The notes: generated by a model not told the origin, from the sequence alone. 64,000 bases of DNA from JBJXGV01 sp046160485 (GCA_046160485.1 JBJXGV010000063.1:1-64000), one strand, 5' to 3'; shown: positions 1 to 9,300, counted from the first letter of the stretch. A program made the numbers and translations.

Positions 1-130
1 CCGAGTTCAACCTCCCTCGCATCCGTGGAAGCGTGGCTTCAACCGAAAACTCCAACGCGCCTCCACACCAACCGGGGGGGACATTTCTATGTCGCAGTAG
101 GGGGGACATTCTCACGTTGCAACGACATGC
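1..130. mobile_element. Possible insertion-sequence end (IS481-like), remnant
   Basis: Two imperfect direct repeats lie 25 bp apart: a G-run followed by ACATTTCTATGTCGCA (from about 74) and a G-run followed by ACATTCTCACGTTGCA (from about 100). G-run plus ACATT motifs of this kind recur at the ends of IS481-type elements, where they look like transposase binding sites; that link is from memory and is inference. The frame starting at base 3 is open to about 239, so a transposase tail or neighbouring coding remnant may enter from outside the window, but no family could be recognised in it. No transposase gene is present inside the window. Confidence 0.35.
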
Positions 131-249
131 GCACCAAGCACCGTGGCTTGACGCGTTCTCGGTCGCCGCATATGATGTCCCCTCGCCGAGCGCACATTCG
201 GCGCCCACTCAATCCGCACAATTTGCACCTACGCGATAAGGAGCGATCC

Positions 250-2928
250 TTGACACGCACTCCGGCTTGGAAGGCGTCCGACTGGTCGACGAACTTGGAT
301 GCCGTTCTCTTCTCCGTCGCGAAGCCGCAGCGCTACGTCGGCAACGAGCTCAACGCGATCCGCAAGGATCCCGCGACGGTGCGCACTCGCGTCGCGCTCG
401 CGTTTCCCGAGATCTACGAACTCGGTATGTCGACGCTCGGAATGAAAATCCTCTATGAAATTCTGAACAAGATGCCGGGCGTGGCGGCCGAACGCGCGTT
501 CGCTCCGTGGACCGACATGGAAGACGCGATGCGCCGGCGCGGGATCCCGCTCTACTCGCTCGAGTCGCGCACGCCTCTCGGCGACTTCGACATCATCGGT
601 TTCTCGCTCCACTACGAGCTGACGTACACGAACGTGCTGACGATGCTCGACCTCGCGGGGCTGCCGGTGCGCGCCGCGGATCGCGCGGCGGCTGCGCCGG
701 GCACGATGCCCCTCGTCATCGCCGGCGGCCCCGTCGTTACGAATCCCGAGCCGGTCGCGCCTTTCTTCGATCTGTTCGTCATCGGCGACGGCGAGGAATC
801 GTTTCCGCTGATCGTGAACCGCTACGAAGAGTTGCGCGACGGCGGCGCGACGAAGACGGAGATTTTGCGCGAGCTCGCGCGCCAGCGCGGCGTCTACGTG
901 CCGAGCCTCTACGACGCGCACTACGATGCGAACGGGCGCCTCGCGGGTTGGGAGCCGAAACACGCCGACCTGCCGAAGCGAATCCGCCGCACGTGGATCG
1001 AAACGATCGACCCGAGCGTCTACACGGATCGCCCGATGGTGCCCGCGATCGAACCGACGCACGACCGCCTCGCGATCGAGGTGATGCGCGGCTGCACGCA
1101 GGGCTGCCGCTTCTGCCAAGCCGGCTACTACTACCGCCCGACGCGCGAGATGTCCGTGCAGTCGGTGAAGAAGGTCGCGTTCGAAGGGCTGAAGGGAAGC
1201 GGACAGAGCGAGGTGGGGCTCCTCTCGCTTTCGACCGCCGACTACTCGGTGCTGCCGCAGGTCGCCGACGGATTGCTCGCGCAGATCAAGGACGACAAGA
1301 TCGCGATCTCGCTTCCGTCGCTGCGCGCCGACAGCTTCACCGCGGAGATCGCATCGCGCGTGGCGCAGGTGCGCAAGACCGGCTTCACGTTCGCGCCGGA
1401 AGCGGGTTCGTACCGGCTGCGCAAGGTGATCAGCAAGGACATTCGCGACCAAGACATGCTCGACGCCGCGGAGATCGCGTACTCGCAGGGCTGGGACCTC
1501 ATCAAGATCTACATGATGATCGGCTTGCCGACGGAAACGAACGCCGACATGGACGAGATGATCGCTCTGGTGCGCGGCATCAACGCAATCGGGCGGAAGT
1601 ACGGCTCACGCAAGATGGTCACCGTCTCGTGCGGCGCGTTCGTACCGAAGTCGTTCACGCCGTTTCAGTGGGAGGCGTACTCCGACGACGCGATGCTCGA
1701 GGAGCGATTCCGCTATCTGCGGCGGGGCCTCATGAACAAGCAGACGACGTTTAAGGCGCACGACGTCGGTACATCGCGTCTCGAGGCCGTGGTGTCTCGC
1801 GGCGACCGACGGCTCGCGGACGTCATCGAGACCGCGTGGCGCATGGGCGCGCGCTTCGACGGCTGGCGCGAAGGATATCGCCCCGAGATATGGGCCGAGG
1901 CGTTCTCGCAGGTCGGCATCGACACGAACGACGTTCTGCGGCAGCTCGATCTCGACGCCGTGCTGCCGTGGGATCTTATCGACATCGCTATCTCGAAGCG
2001 CTTCCTGAAAGAGGAACGCGCGAAGGCTTTCGAAGAGCTGCTCGTCACCGACTGCAAGTGGGGCGACTGCCACTTCTGCGGCATTCCCGGAATCGGGACC
2101 GACATTAAGCTCGCGCGCAAGGTGAAGGGCGAGCCCGAGCCCACGCCGTTCGCAGAGGGCCGCATGGCGCGCCAAGGCACCGCGCGTACATACCGTCTGC
2201 GTTTCGCGAAGGGTCCCGAGGTGCGCTTCATTTCGCATCTCGATGTTCTGCGCGTCGTCGAGTTGACGCTGCGCCGCACCGGATTTCCGCTCGTGTTCAG
2301 CGAGGGTTTCTCGCCGCATCCGCGCATTCACGCGGGGCCGCCGCTGCCGCTCGGACTCACGAGCCGCGCCGAGTGGATCGACGTCGAACTCGAAGCCGAT
2401 CTTCATCCGGACGAGTTGCTCGCGCGCCTCAACGCCTCCGCGCAGCCGGGGATCGAGTTCCTCGAGGCGCGTGCGATCGCGCGCGGCGCGTCGTCGCTGA
2501 CCGCGATGCTCACGCTCGCGTCGTACGTCGTCACGTTCCCCGAGGCGTGGCGCGACCGCTTCTCGGATCTGCGCGCGCGCGCCGATGCATTTCGCGCGGC
2601 GCCCGAGTTCGTCGCCGTCGAAGTGCGCAAGGGGAAGGACGCGTCGAAGACGAAGACGAAAACAACCGACCTGCGGCGCGCGGTGCGGCGGCTCGAACTC
2701 CACGAGACCGACACACTCGTCATGCGGCTCCTCTTGCAGATCGCGCACGAAAGCGGCCACAACGCGAACCCGATCGCGGTGCTGCGCCACGTCTTCGACG
2801 TCGCGATGGACGAGATGGGACTCGTCTCGATGGAGCGCGACGGACTCTTTCCCGAGATCGACGACGATCGCCGCGCCGCGAATGCGGCCGAGCCTGGGTC
2901 GTTGCTCGAACTCGGCGCGGCGCTCTAG
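250..2928 (+). CDS. Radical SAM protein, TIGR03960 family fused to a TIGR03936/DUF2344 domain
   Basis: An 892-residue protein of unproven reaction. The N-terminal part resembles the B12-binding-like region of this family. The radical SAM core carries Cys282-x3-Cys286-x2-Cys289, the ligands of the SAM-bound 4Fe-4S cluster. A second cysteine group (Cys602, Cys607, Cys610) ends the core, and a DUF2344 domain follows, beginning near a GPEVRFISHLD segment. This two-part fusion is known in several bacterial phyla, often near ribosome or RNA-processing genes; the substrate is unknown. The start is TTG at 250 because AAGGAG lies seven bases upstream and homology begins there. The frame stays open upstream to base 25, but that stretch looks non-coding. 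moaD follows 18 bases downstream. Confidence 0.9.
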   Translation: MTRTPAWKASDWSTNLDAVLFSVAKPQRYVGNELNAIRKDPATVRTRVALAFPEIYELGMSTLGMKILYEILNKMPGVAAERAFAPWTDMEDAMRRRGIPLYSLESRTPLGDFDIIGFSLHYELTYTNVLTMLDLAGLPVRAADRAAAAPGTMPLVIAGGPVVTNPEPVAPFFDLFVIGDGEESFPLIVNRYEELRDGGATKTEILRELARQRGVYVPSLYDAHYDANGRLAGWEPKHADLPKRIRRTWIETIDPSVYTDRPMVPAIEPTHDRLAIEVMRGCTQGCRFCQAGYYYRPTREMSVQSVKKVAFEGLKGSGQSEVGLLSLSTADYSVLPQVADGLLAQIKDDKIAISLPSLRADSFTAEIASRVAQVRKTGFTFAPEAGSYRLRKVISKDIRDQDMLDAAEIAYSQGWDLIKIYMMIGLPTETNADMDEMIALVRGINAIGRKYGSRKMVTVSCGAFVPKSFTPFQWEAYSDDAMLEERFRYLRRGLMNKQTTFKAHDVGTSRLEAVVSRGDRRLADVIETAWRMGARFDGWREGYRPEIWAEAFSQVGIDTNDVLRQLDLDAVLPWDLIDIAISKRFLKEERAKAFEELLVTDCKWGDCHFCGIPGIGTDIKLARKVKGEPEPTPFAEGRMARQGTARTYRLRFAKGPEVRFISHLDVLRVVELTLRRTGFPLVFSEGFSPHPRIHAGPPLPLGLTSRAEWIDVELEADLHPDELLARLNASAQPGIEFLEARAIARGASSLTAMLTLASYVVTFPEAWRDRFSDLRARADAFRAAPEFVAVEVRKGKDASKTKTKTTDLRRAVRRLELHETDTLVMRLLLQIAHESGHNANPIAVLRHVFDVAMDEMGLVSMERDGLFPEIDDDRRAANAAEPGSLLELGAAL

Positions 2929-2946
2929 GCGCGCGCGGGCCGCGCC

Positions 2947-3264
2947 ATGCCGCTCGAGTCGCGTTTGCCCGGCGGCGGTGCACACGCGACGAAACTTCCG
3001 GCAGGCGTTTCCGCCGTCGGATCCGTGCAGGTTCGTCTCTTCGCGACGGCGCTCGACGCGGTGGGCGAGCCGTCGCTTCGCATCGACATCGCCGAAGGCG
3101 AAACGATCGCGACTCTCCTCGACCGGCTCTGCGCCGCGTTCCCTGGGCTTGCGGCGCTGCGTGCGTCGCTTCTCATCGCGATCAACTACGAGTACGTCGG
3201 CGCGAACACGCCGCTTCTTGGCGGCGAAGAGATCGCGTTGATCCCTCCAGTCTCCGGCGGTTGA
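2947..3264 (+). CDS. moaD: MoaD-type small subunit of molybdopterin synthase
   Basis: A ubiquitin-fold sulfur carrier. In the family, the C-terminal Gly-Gly is thiocarboxylated and donates sulfur to precursor Z within the MoaD-MoaE complex. The protein ends in PVSGG, and the core (VQVRLFATALDAVG, later EEIALIPPVSGG) is typical. From ATG 2947 it is 105 residues; from GTG 3025 it is 79 residues, closer to the usual MoaD length of about 80, so the shorter start may be the true one. The extra N-terminus looks non-homologous and neither start has a strong ribosome site. moaE starts 11 bases downstream, which supports MoaD rather than ThiS. Confidence 0.8.
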   Translation: MPLESRLPGGGAHATKLPAGVSAVGSVQVRLFATALDAVGEPSLRIDIAEGETIATLLDRLCAAFPGLAALRASLLIAINYEYVGANTPLLGGEEIALIPPVSGG

Positions 3265-3274
3265 GGGCGCGAGC

Positions 3275-3664
3275 GTGGAGCGCGAGGTGCGCATCGTCGA
3301 CGGGCCGCTGGCGGCCGACGCGGACGCGGACCGCCCGGCGACCGGCGAGATCGGCGCGGTCGTGCGATTCGAGGGGCGCGTGCGCCGCATCGAAGACGGC
3401 CGCGCGGTGGACGGTCTTGAGTACACCGCGTATCGCCCAATGGCCGAGCGCGAACTCGAAAAAATTCTCGACGAGGTCGCCACGCGCTTCCGCGTCGATC
3501 GCGTCGTCGTCGAGCACGGCACGGGAATGATTCCCGTCGACGGACTCTCGCTCGTCGTGAAGGTGTACGCCGCGCACCGCCGCGACGCGCTCGACGCGTG
3601 CGGCTACCTCATCGACCGGCTCAAGCAAACGGTGCCGATCTGGAAGGGCGGGCCCCGCCAGTAG
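3275..3664 (+). CDS. moaE: Molybdopterin synthase catalytic subunit MoaE
   Basis: The large subunit of molybdopterin synthase, which converts cyclic pyranopterin monophosphate to molybdopterin using MoaD thiocarboxylate. The 129-residue protein shows the family pattern: YTAYRPMAERELEKI, a central VVEHGTGMIPVDG stretch, the AHRRDAL motif, and the C-terminal DRLKQTVPIWKGG with the conserved lysines near the active site. Start is GTG at 3275, eleven bases after moaD. The other cofactor genes (moaA, moaC, mogA, moeA) are not in this window. A likely client is the molybdenum hydroxylase encoded at 11844-15597. Confidence 0.92.
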   Translation: MEREVRIVDGPLAADADADRPATGEIGAVVRFEGRVRRIEDGRAVDGLEYTAYRPMAERELEKILDEVATRFRVDRVVVEHGTGMIPVDGLSLVVKVYAAHRRDALDACGYLIDRLKQTVPIWKGGPRQ

Positions 3665-3702
3665 GAAGGCGGCGCGTCCTTGCTCCTTTCGGAAGTCCGC
3701 GC

Positions 3703-3732
3703 TTGAATCGCGCAGTGGCCGCGCGATAAAAT
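3703..3732 (+). promoter_or_regulatory. Sigma70-type promoter for the FG-GAP protein gene
   Basis: TTGAAT (3703-3708) and TAAAAT (3727-3732) are separated by 18 bp, close to the housekeeping consensus. Transcription would start near 3740, giving a leader of about 60 bases before ATG 3798. Confidence 0.55.
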
Positions 3733-3797
3733 GAGCACTCGTTTCACTCACAAACTCACCAACACGCCACGCCCCCCCGTGATCGGACCCTGACGTT

Positions 3798-6700
3798 ATG
3801 AAGCAAGACGCCTTGCGCGTCGATTTCGCACTTCGTGCCCGACGTGGTCTCGCCGGCGCTGCCGTGCTGGCGTGCGCGGCCGCGAGCTTCGCGGCGGCTG
3901 CTGAGGATGCGCGCCCGACGTTAGCCACCATCTCGAACACGCCGTCGTGGACCACGGAGAGCGATCAAGTCGCCGCGCGCTTCGGCGCGCGTGTCGCCAC
4001 GGCGGGCGACGTGAACGGCGACGGCGCGAGCGACATCCTCGTCTCCGCGCCGTTCTACGACAATCCCCAGTCGGACGAGGGGCAAGTTTCGCTCTACCTC
4101 GGTGCGCCCGGCGGCGCGAGCGCCACGCCCGCGTGGATCGGCGAGCCTGACCTGGCAAGCGTTCAGTTCGGCGCCGCAATCAGCACCGCCGGTGACGTCA
4201 ACGGCGACGGCTTCGACGACATCATCGTCGGCGCGCCGCTCTTCGCGAACGGCGAAGCCGGTGAGGGGCGCGTCTTCGTCTACGCGGGCTCGGACACGGG
4301 CCTGGTGCGCACACCCGCTTGGATCGCCGAAGGGAATCTCCCCAACGCGAACTTCGGGTTCTCGGTGTCGTGGGCGGGCGACGTCAACGCCGACGGATTC
4401 GCCGACGTCATCATCGGAGCGCGCGGCTACACGAATGGCGAGACCGGTGAGGGCGCCGCGTTCGTCTACACGGGCTCCGACACGGGCCTGGCGGCAACCG
4501 CGGCGTGGATGTTCGAGAGCGACTCGTCGAGCGCGGGGCTCGGCCACTCGGTCGCGACGGCGGGCGATGTCGATGCCGACGGTTTCGCCGACATCGTCAT
4601 CGGCGCGTGGCAATTCACGAACGGCGAGGCGGCAGAAGGGCGCGCGCTCCTCTTTCGCGGGGGAGCCTCGGGACCCGCGCCCCTGCCCGCCTGGTTCGCG
4701 GAGAGCAATCAGGACGGCGCGGGGCTCGGTGTTTCCGTCGCGACCGCGGGCGACGTCAACGGCGACGGCTTCGCCGATGTCATCGTCGGCGCGTCGGCGT
4801 TCGATAATCCCGAGATCAACGAGGGGATCGTCTTCGTCTACTACGGTTCGGCGTCGGGGCCGTCGCTCGTTCCGGATTGGTCCGCCGAGGGGAACCAACC
4901 CGCCGCCGCGCTCGGCGGATCGGTGGCGACCGCGGGCGACGTGAACGGCGACGGTTTCGCCGATGTCATCGTCGGCGCGCGTGAGTTCGACAACGGCCAG
5001 TTGGATGAGGGCCGCGCGTCGATCTACTTTGGCTCGCGCGCGGGGCTCGGCACGGTCGCCGCGTGGGTCGCCGAGACGAACCAGGGCTCGTCGAGTTTCG
5101 GGTGCTGCGTGGCGAGCGCGGGCGACATGAACGGCGACGGCTACGGCGACGTTCTCGTCGGCGCGGAACGATTCGACAATCCCGAAATCAACGAGGGACG
5201 CGCGTATCTCTTCAACGGCAGAGGATCCGGCGTCCTCTCTGCGGCCACGTCCGTGCTCAACGGGAACCAAGCGGGCGCCGCGTTCGGCCATTCCGTCGAC
5301 GGCGCTGGCGACGTGAACGGCGACGGCTACAGCGATGTCATCATCGGCGCACCGTTCGCGCCGGACGTTTTCATTTCGAAGTCGATGCTCGGCATGCCGA
5401 GCGTGACGGTTTTCGCCGGCTCCGACACGGGTCTTGTCACGAGCGCGCCGTGGGTCGTCGAGAGCGATCAAGCGAGCTCGACGTTCGGCTACTCCGTCGC
5501 GGGATCGGGCGACGTCAACGGCGACGGCTACGCCGATGTGATCGTTGGCGCGCGCGACTACGACAACGGCCAGCCCGACGAGGGACGCGCGACGGTTTAC
5601 GCAGGCTCGCCGACGGGACTCGGCGCGACTCCGATCTGGACCGCCGAGAGTGATCAGGACTCCGCGGGATTCGGTCACAGCGTGGCCTCCGCGGGCGATG
5701 TGAACGGCGACGGATACTCGGATGTGATCGTCGGCGCGTGGAAGTACGACGCGACCTTCACGAACGAGGGACGCGTGTTCGTCTATCACGGCGGCGAGTC
5801 GGGGCCGTCCGCTACTCCCGATTGGTCGCGTTCGAGCGGGCAGTCGAATACGCCCGAGTACGGCTTCGACGTGGCGAGCGCGGGCGACGTCAACGGCGAC
5901 GGCTTCGGCGACGTGATCATCGGCGCGCCGCACTTCGTGAATGGCGAGGCGTTCGAAGGCCACGCGTTCGTTCATCTCGGCTCCGATTCGGGGCTCGCGG
6001 ACGAGCCCGCGTGGTTCGCCGAGGGCGATCAGGCGTCGGCGCACCTCGGCGAGTTCGTTGCGAGCGCCGGCGACGTGAACGGCGACGGCTTCAGCGACGT
6101 GCTCTGCGGCGGCATTTTCTTCGACGTCGATCAGCTCGACGAGGGACGCGTTTGGCTCTACCTCGGTTCGGCGTCGGTGCCCGCAACCTCGCCCTCGTGG
6201 ACGGCCGACGGCGACGTCGTCGATGCGCGCATGGGCTTCGCGGGAGGCACCGCGGGCGACGTCAACAACGATGGATACAGCGATATCGTCGCTGGTCTCT
6301 TCTTCTACTCGAACGGGGAGCTGCGAGAGGGGAGCGCGCGCGTCTTTCTCGGCGGCGTCAGCGTGCCCGCGACCGCGCCGAGTTGGAACGCGCAGTCGAA
6401 TCAAGCGAACGCGAAGTACGGCTTCTCGACGGAGTCGGCGGGCGACATCAACGGCGACGGTTTCGGCGATGTCGTGATCGGCGCGCCGTTCTTCGATGAC
6501 GGTGAGACGGACGAGGGCCGCGCGTACGTCTACTTCGGAAACGGGGCGGGCGGACTGAGCCGCGCGCCGCAACAGTTGCGCACCGGAAGCGCCGCGCCCG
6601 TTGCGACGCTCGGGCGGTCGGACTCGGAGGCGTCGTTCCGCGCGCGGTTGCACGGGCGCACGCCCGCTGGGCGCGGGGCCGTCGCAATCGAGGCCGAGGT

Positions 6701-7265
6701 CAAGCCGTTCGGCGCCGCGTTCGACGGGAACGTGTCGATTGCGAGCGGGGCTTTCGATACCGGCGCGCCGCAGACGCTCATCGGGAGCCGCGTCATCTTC
6801 GAGGAACCCGCACTCGGGCTCGATGCCGACGCGCTCTATCATTGGCGCGCGCGAATCGTCAGCCGCTCGCCGTTCTTCCCGCGCTCGCCGTGGGTTTCGC
6901 TGCCGGACAACGCGCTCACGGAACTCGATCTGAGGACGAACATCGACCCGCTCACAGACGTGAACGACGGCGCGAGCGCCGTGTCCGCGCGACTTGCGCT
7001 CGACGCGAACACGCCGGAGCCGTTCCGCGCCGCGACGCGTTTCGCGTACACGATCCCGTCGCCGGGCGCGGTCCGCTTCGCGATCTACGACGCGCAGGGC
7101 CGTCTCGTCCGGCGGCTGCTCGACGGCGTGCAGCCCGCGGGGCGGCACACGATCGCGTGGGACGGCGCGTCCGACGGCGGCGCGGCGGCGGCGGCGGGCG
7201 TTTACTTTGCGCGACTCGATGCGGGCGGTGACTCGCGCTCGCGGAAGATCGTTCGCGTCAGGTAG
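3798..7265 (+). CDS. Giant secreted FG-GAP (integrin-alpha-like) propeller protein with FlgD-like C-terminus
   Basis: A 1155-residue exported protein. A basic N-terminus and hydrophobic alanine-rich segment (about residues 18-34) form a signal peptide ending near AAA. Fourteen repeats of about 60-70 residues follow, each with a calcium-loop motif such as GDVNGDGFADVIVGA, typical of integrin-alpha FG-GAP blades; two 7-bladed propellers would account for them. After about residue 910 there is a fibronectin/Ig-like region. The last roughly 75 residues (from PGAVRFAIYDAQGRLVRRL to KIVRVR) resemble the FlgD Ig-like module often found at the C-terminus of secreted proteins in FCB bacteria, where it may act in sorting or anchoring. 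Role (adhesion or matrix) is inference. It has its own promoter and its end overlaps the opposing gene by 8 bases. Confidence 0.85.
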   Translation: MKQDALRVDFALRARRGLAGAAVLACAAASFAAAAEDARPTLATISNTPSWTTESDQVAARFGARVATAGDVNGDGASDILVSAPFYDNPQSDEGQVSLYLGAPGGASATPAWIGEPDLASVQFGAAISTAGDVNGDGFDDIIVGAPLFANGEAGEGRVFVYAGSDTGLVRTPAWIAEGNLPNANFGFSVSWAGDVNADGFADVIIGARGYTNGETGEGAAFVYTGSDTGLAATAAWMFESDSSSAGLGHSVATAGDVDADGFADIVIGAWQFTNGEAAEGRALLFRGGASGPAPLPAWFAESNQDGAGLGVSVATAGDVNGDGFADVIVGASAFDNPEINEGIVFVYYGSASGPSLVPDWSAEGNQPAAALGGSVATAGDVNGDGFADVIVGAREFDNGQLDEGRASIYFGSRAGLGTVAAWVAETNQGSSSFGCCVASAGDMNGDGYGDVLVGAERFDNPEINEGRAYLFNGRGSGVLSAATSVLNGNQAGAAFGHSVDGAGDVNGDGYSDVIIGAPFAPDVFISKSMLGMPSVTVFAGSDTGLVTSAPWVVESDQASSTFGYSVAGSGDVNGDGYADVIVGARDYDNGQPDEGRATVYAGSPTGLGATPIWTAESDQDSAGFGHSVASAGDVNGDGYSDVIVGAWKYDATFTNEGRVFVYHGGESGPSATPDWSRSSGQSNTPEYGFDVASAGDVNGDGFGDVIIGAPHFVNGEAFEGHAFVHLGSDSGLADEPAWFAEGDQASAHLGEFVASAGDVNGDGFSDVLCGGIFFDVDQLDEGRVWLYLGSASVPATSPSWTADGDVVDARMGFAGGTAGDVNNDGYSDIVAGLFFYSNGELREGSARVFLGGVSVPATAPSWNAQSNQANAKYGFSTESAGDINGDGFGDVVIGAPFFDDGETDEGRAYVYFGNGAGGLSRAPQQLRTGSAAPVATLGRSDSEASFRARLHGRTPAGRGAVAIEAEVKPFGAAFDGNVSIASGAFDTGAPQTLIGSRVIFEEPALGLDADALYHWRARIVSRSPFFPRSPWVSLPDNALTELDLRTNIDPLTDVNDGASAVSARLALDANTPEPFRAATRFAYTIPSPGAVRFAIYDAQGRLVRRLLDGVQPAGRHTIAWDGASDGGAAAAAGVYFARLDAGGDSRSRKIVRVR
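3930..6540 (+). repeat. Fourteen tandem FG-GAP coding repeats
   Basis: Within the FG-GAP gene the DNA itself repeats with a period of roughly 190 bp, most visibly around GGCGACGTCAACGGCGACGG and its variants. The copies are diverged, so this is an old protein repeat rather than a recent expansion, but it could recombine or confuse assembly. Confidence 0.8.
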
Positions 7266-8544
7266 CCGTTCCGGCGCGGTGTGGCGCGGTCCAACGCGCG
7301 ACCGCCCCAGCCGCGAACAGAATCAGGATCGGCTCTATCGGCGCGCGATACCGGTTCACGAAGAACGTCGAAAGGATCACCGCGGCGTTCGCGGCGATCG
7401 CGCCATAGAGGAGAAGCTGCCGCCGCGCATCGCCGCGCGTCAGAATCATCCCCGCCGCGGCGAGCGCCACGAGCACTCCCCACGAGAGCATGTAGATGGG
7501 ACGCGTCCACCGAGCGAGCGCACTCGAGTAGCCGCTCGACGCGCCGAACTCGGGATTGAACCACAGCAGATTGCGCGCGCGCGCGAGCACGCGGCGCGCG
7601 GTCTCGGCGGGATGCGCGGCGATGTAGTTGATCGCGAGCGCGCGGAGAAAGCGATCGCCCTCGACTTCGTTCATCGTTTGGAGGTGCGCGCGGAGTTCGG
7701 GGCCGACCGCGCGGTTCACGTCCGCTTTGTCCGCGGTGCCGGCCGGGTTGTTGCCGAGGAAAAGATTCCATCCGCCGTTCGACGAGATGAGCACCCATTC
7801 GCCCCGGACGTGATGATTGCGCGCGGCCCACGGCGCGAGGAGCGCCGCCGCGCCGGCGAGAGCCGCGAGCGTGAGGACTGCGACTCGCCGCGGAGCGATG
7901 CGCTGCGCGAGCCACGAAACCGGCGCGATCGCCAGAAGCGCGAGAGCCGGCGGGCGCGTGAGGGCTGCAAGCGCAACCGCGACGCCGGCGAGCAGAGCCG
8001 CGCGCGCGCTCCCGCTCGCGTTCCGTTGCGCCGCGCTCGTCTCGCTGCCGTCGCCGCGCATCTCGCCCGCCCGGACGAACGCGTAGATCGCGAGCGTCGT
8101 GCAAAAGATTTCGAGGATCGCCGTTTGAATGAGCGCCGCGAATCCGAGAAGTGGCGGATGCACCGTGGCGGCGACGGCAGCGATCCACCCCGCGCGTTCG
8201 CTGAAGAGGCGTCTTCCGATCCCGAACAGCAGAAGCGGAATCAGCGCCGACATCGCGGCCTGCATGAGATTCGCCGCAAGGTACGGCGCGCTGGGCGCCG
8301 CGATGTGGCACGCGGCCAGCACGAGCGGATAGAGCGGCGGCCACCACGTGGAGGCGCTCGCGGGTTCCGGCGTCGCTCCGAGCATCGCGCGCCAGTCGAA
8401 CGCGAACCCGCGCCTTTCCACGAGCGCCTTCGCGATGACGCCCGATTCCCAGATGTTCGGGCGCTCGTACTCGCGGATCGCGAAGACCGCGAAGAGCCGC
8501 AACGCGAGTGCGATCGCGAACAGGATGATGAGGCGGTTTCTCAT
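7258..8544 (-). CDS. Membrane glycosyltransferase, GT39/ArnT-like (PMT fold)
   Basis: A 428-residue multi-pass protein with about ten hydrophobic segments, beginning with MRNRLIILFAIALALRLFAV, the usual first helix of the GT39/GT83 family. These enzymes move sugars from polyprenyl-phosphate donors to proteins or lipids on the outer face of the membrane. The first loop carries ERPNIWESGVIAKAL and WWPPLYPLVLA, matching family spacing, although the usual acidic D-E pair is not clear, so the catalytic residues are uncertain. The gene is convergent with the FG-GAP gene and overlaps it by 8 bases. A strong hairpin separates it from the small secreted gene upstream on the same strand. Confidence 0.75.
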   Translation of the reverse strand: MRNRLIILFAIALALRLFAVFAIREYERPNIWESGVIAKALVERRGFAFDWRAMLGATPEPASASTWWPPLYPLVLAACHIAAPSAPYLAANLMQAAMSALIPLLLFGIGRRLFSERAGWIAAVAATVHPPLLGFAALIQTAILEIFCTTLAIYAFVRAGEMRGDGSETSAAQRNASGSARAALLAGVAVALAALTRPPALALLAIAPVSWLAQRIAPRRVAVLTLAALAGAAALLAPWAARNHHVRGEWVLISSNGGWNLFLGNNPAGTADKADVNRAVGPELRAHLQTMNEVEGDRFLRALAINYIAAHPAETARRVLARARNLLWFNPEFGASSGYSSALARWTRPIYMLSWGVLVALAAAGMILTRGDARRQLLLYGAIAANAAVILSTFFVNRYRAPIEPILILFAAGAVARWTAPHRAGTAT

Positions 8545-8549
8545 AAGAA

Positions 8550-8576
8550 GCGGTGGGGCCTCGACAGCCCCACCGC
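8550..8576 (-). terminator. Perfect 10-bp stem hairpin between two minus-strand genes
   Basis: GCGGTGGGGC, a 7-base loop and GCCCCACCGC form a perfect GC-rich stem just after the stop of the secreted protein gene on the minus strand. The T-run after it (CTTCTT) is short, so it is either a weak intrinsic terminator or an mRNA-stabilising structure upstream of the glycosyltransferase gene. Confidence 0.55.
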
Positions 8577-8605
8577 GCGAGAATAACCGGCCTTTCGTGT
8601 TCGTC

Positions 8606-9229
8606 CTACCGGAAGATCGACTTCACCCTGCCCCACGAGTATTCCTCGTTGGCGTTCTGCTCCTTGCAGTCCGGGAGCGTTCCCTTGAGGTCGCCGAACG
8701 TCTTCCGTGTGCCGTTCTTCACGACGAGCACGTCCTTGTAGTCGAGGTCCGGACCCGGCGGCAGGTCGGAGTAGAAGCAGAACGTGCCGGAGCCCTGTTT
8801 GCCTGGCTCGCACTTCGTCAAGTCGTCGTCGTCCTCGCCCTCGTCCTCCCGCGGTTCGAACTTGACGAGCGGACCAGGCAGGTTCGTGCTCGGATCGCCG
8901 TTGCAGCGAAGCTTGGCGTCGTACTCGACCTTGCAGTCGCCGCGCTCGGTAAAGCCGGCCGGACTGGGGAACTTGATCACGCCGTCCTTGTCGCAGAATA
9001 GATCGCAGTCCAGAACGCCTAGGAGCAGGTTCCAGTGCGAGAGACCTCGCGGCGTGTTCCACGAGAACTTGATCGTGTACTTGTATGCGCCGAGTTCAGG
9101 ACGGTCCGAAGGGCCCGCCGAAATGTTGCCGTTGACGTAGTAGGTCGCCGACGCGGGCGAGGCCGCGATCGTCAAAAGACTCAATCCCAGGACAACCATG
9201 GTCAAAACGCTGTAGATGTTTCGCTTCAT
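8606..9229 (-). CDS. Small secreted protein of unknown function
   Basis: A 207-residue exported protein with no recognised family. A signal peptide is clear (MKRNIYSVLTMVVLGLSLLT, then an AxA-type site near SPASA). The mature part is hydrophilic, has about nine cysteines (for example LLGVLDCDLFCDKDG and CEPGKQGSGTFCFYSDLPPG) and a very acidic EDEGEDDDD patch; disulfides or metal binding are possible. ATG 9229 is preferred because GGGAGGATTG lies at the right distance; a TTG two codons upstream sits too close to it. The gene has its own promoter and is followed by a strong hairpin, so it is probably monocistronic. Confidence 0.6.
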   Translation of the reverse strand: MKRNIYSVLTMVVLGLSLLTIAASPASATYYVNGNISAGPSDRPELGAYKYTIKFSWNTPRGLSHWNLLLGVLDCDLFCDKDGVIKFPSPAGFTERGDCKVEYDAKLRCNGDPSTNLPGPLVKFEPREDEGEDDDDLTKCEPGKQGSGTFCFYSDLPPGPDLDYKDVLVVKNGTRKTFGDLKGTLPDCKEQNANEEYSWGRVKSIFR

Positions 9230-9300
9230 AAACAATCCTCCCGCTGATGCTCGATGAAATGGGTCTTTGAATTCTAGGCGGGTGAACCGAGGCGTGCGTC

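Noticed and set aside
25..249. N-terminal extension of the radical SAM protein
   Set aside because: The extension has no homology, crosses the IS-like repeats, and AAGGAG plus TTG at 250 gives a better start.
229..1452. Minus-strand open frame opposite the radical SAM gene
   Set aside because: Composition is that of a GC-rich antisense shadow; the plus strand has clear radical SAM homology.
4003..6490. CRISPR-like regular repeats
   Set aside because: The period is about 190 bp, the copies vary, and they encode FG-GAP calcium loops in frame. No cas genes were seen.
3921..7148. Long open frame of over 1000 codons on the minus strand opposite the FG-GAP gene
   Set aside because: It mirrors the repeated plus-strand codons, is Arg/Ala/His-rich without domains, and the plus strand has a signal peptide, calcium loops and a promoter.
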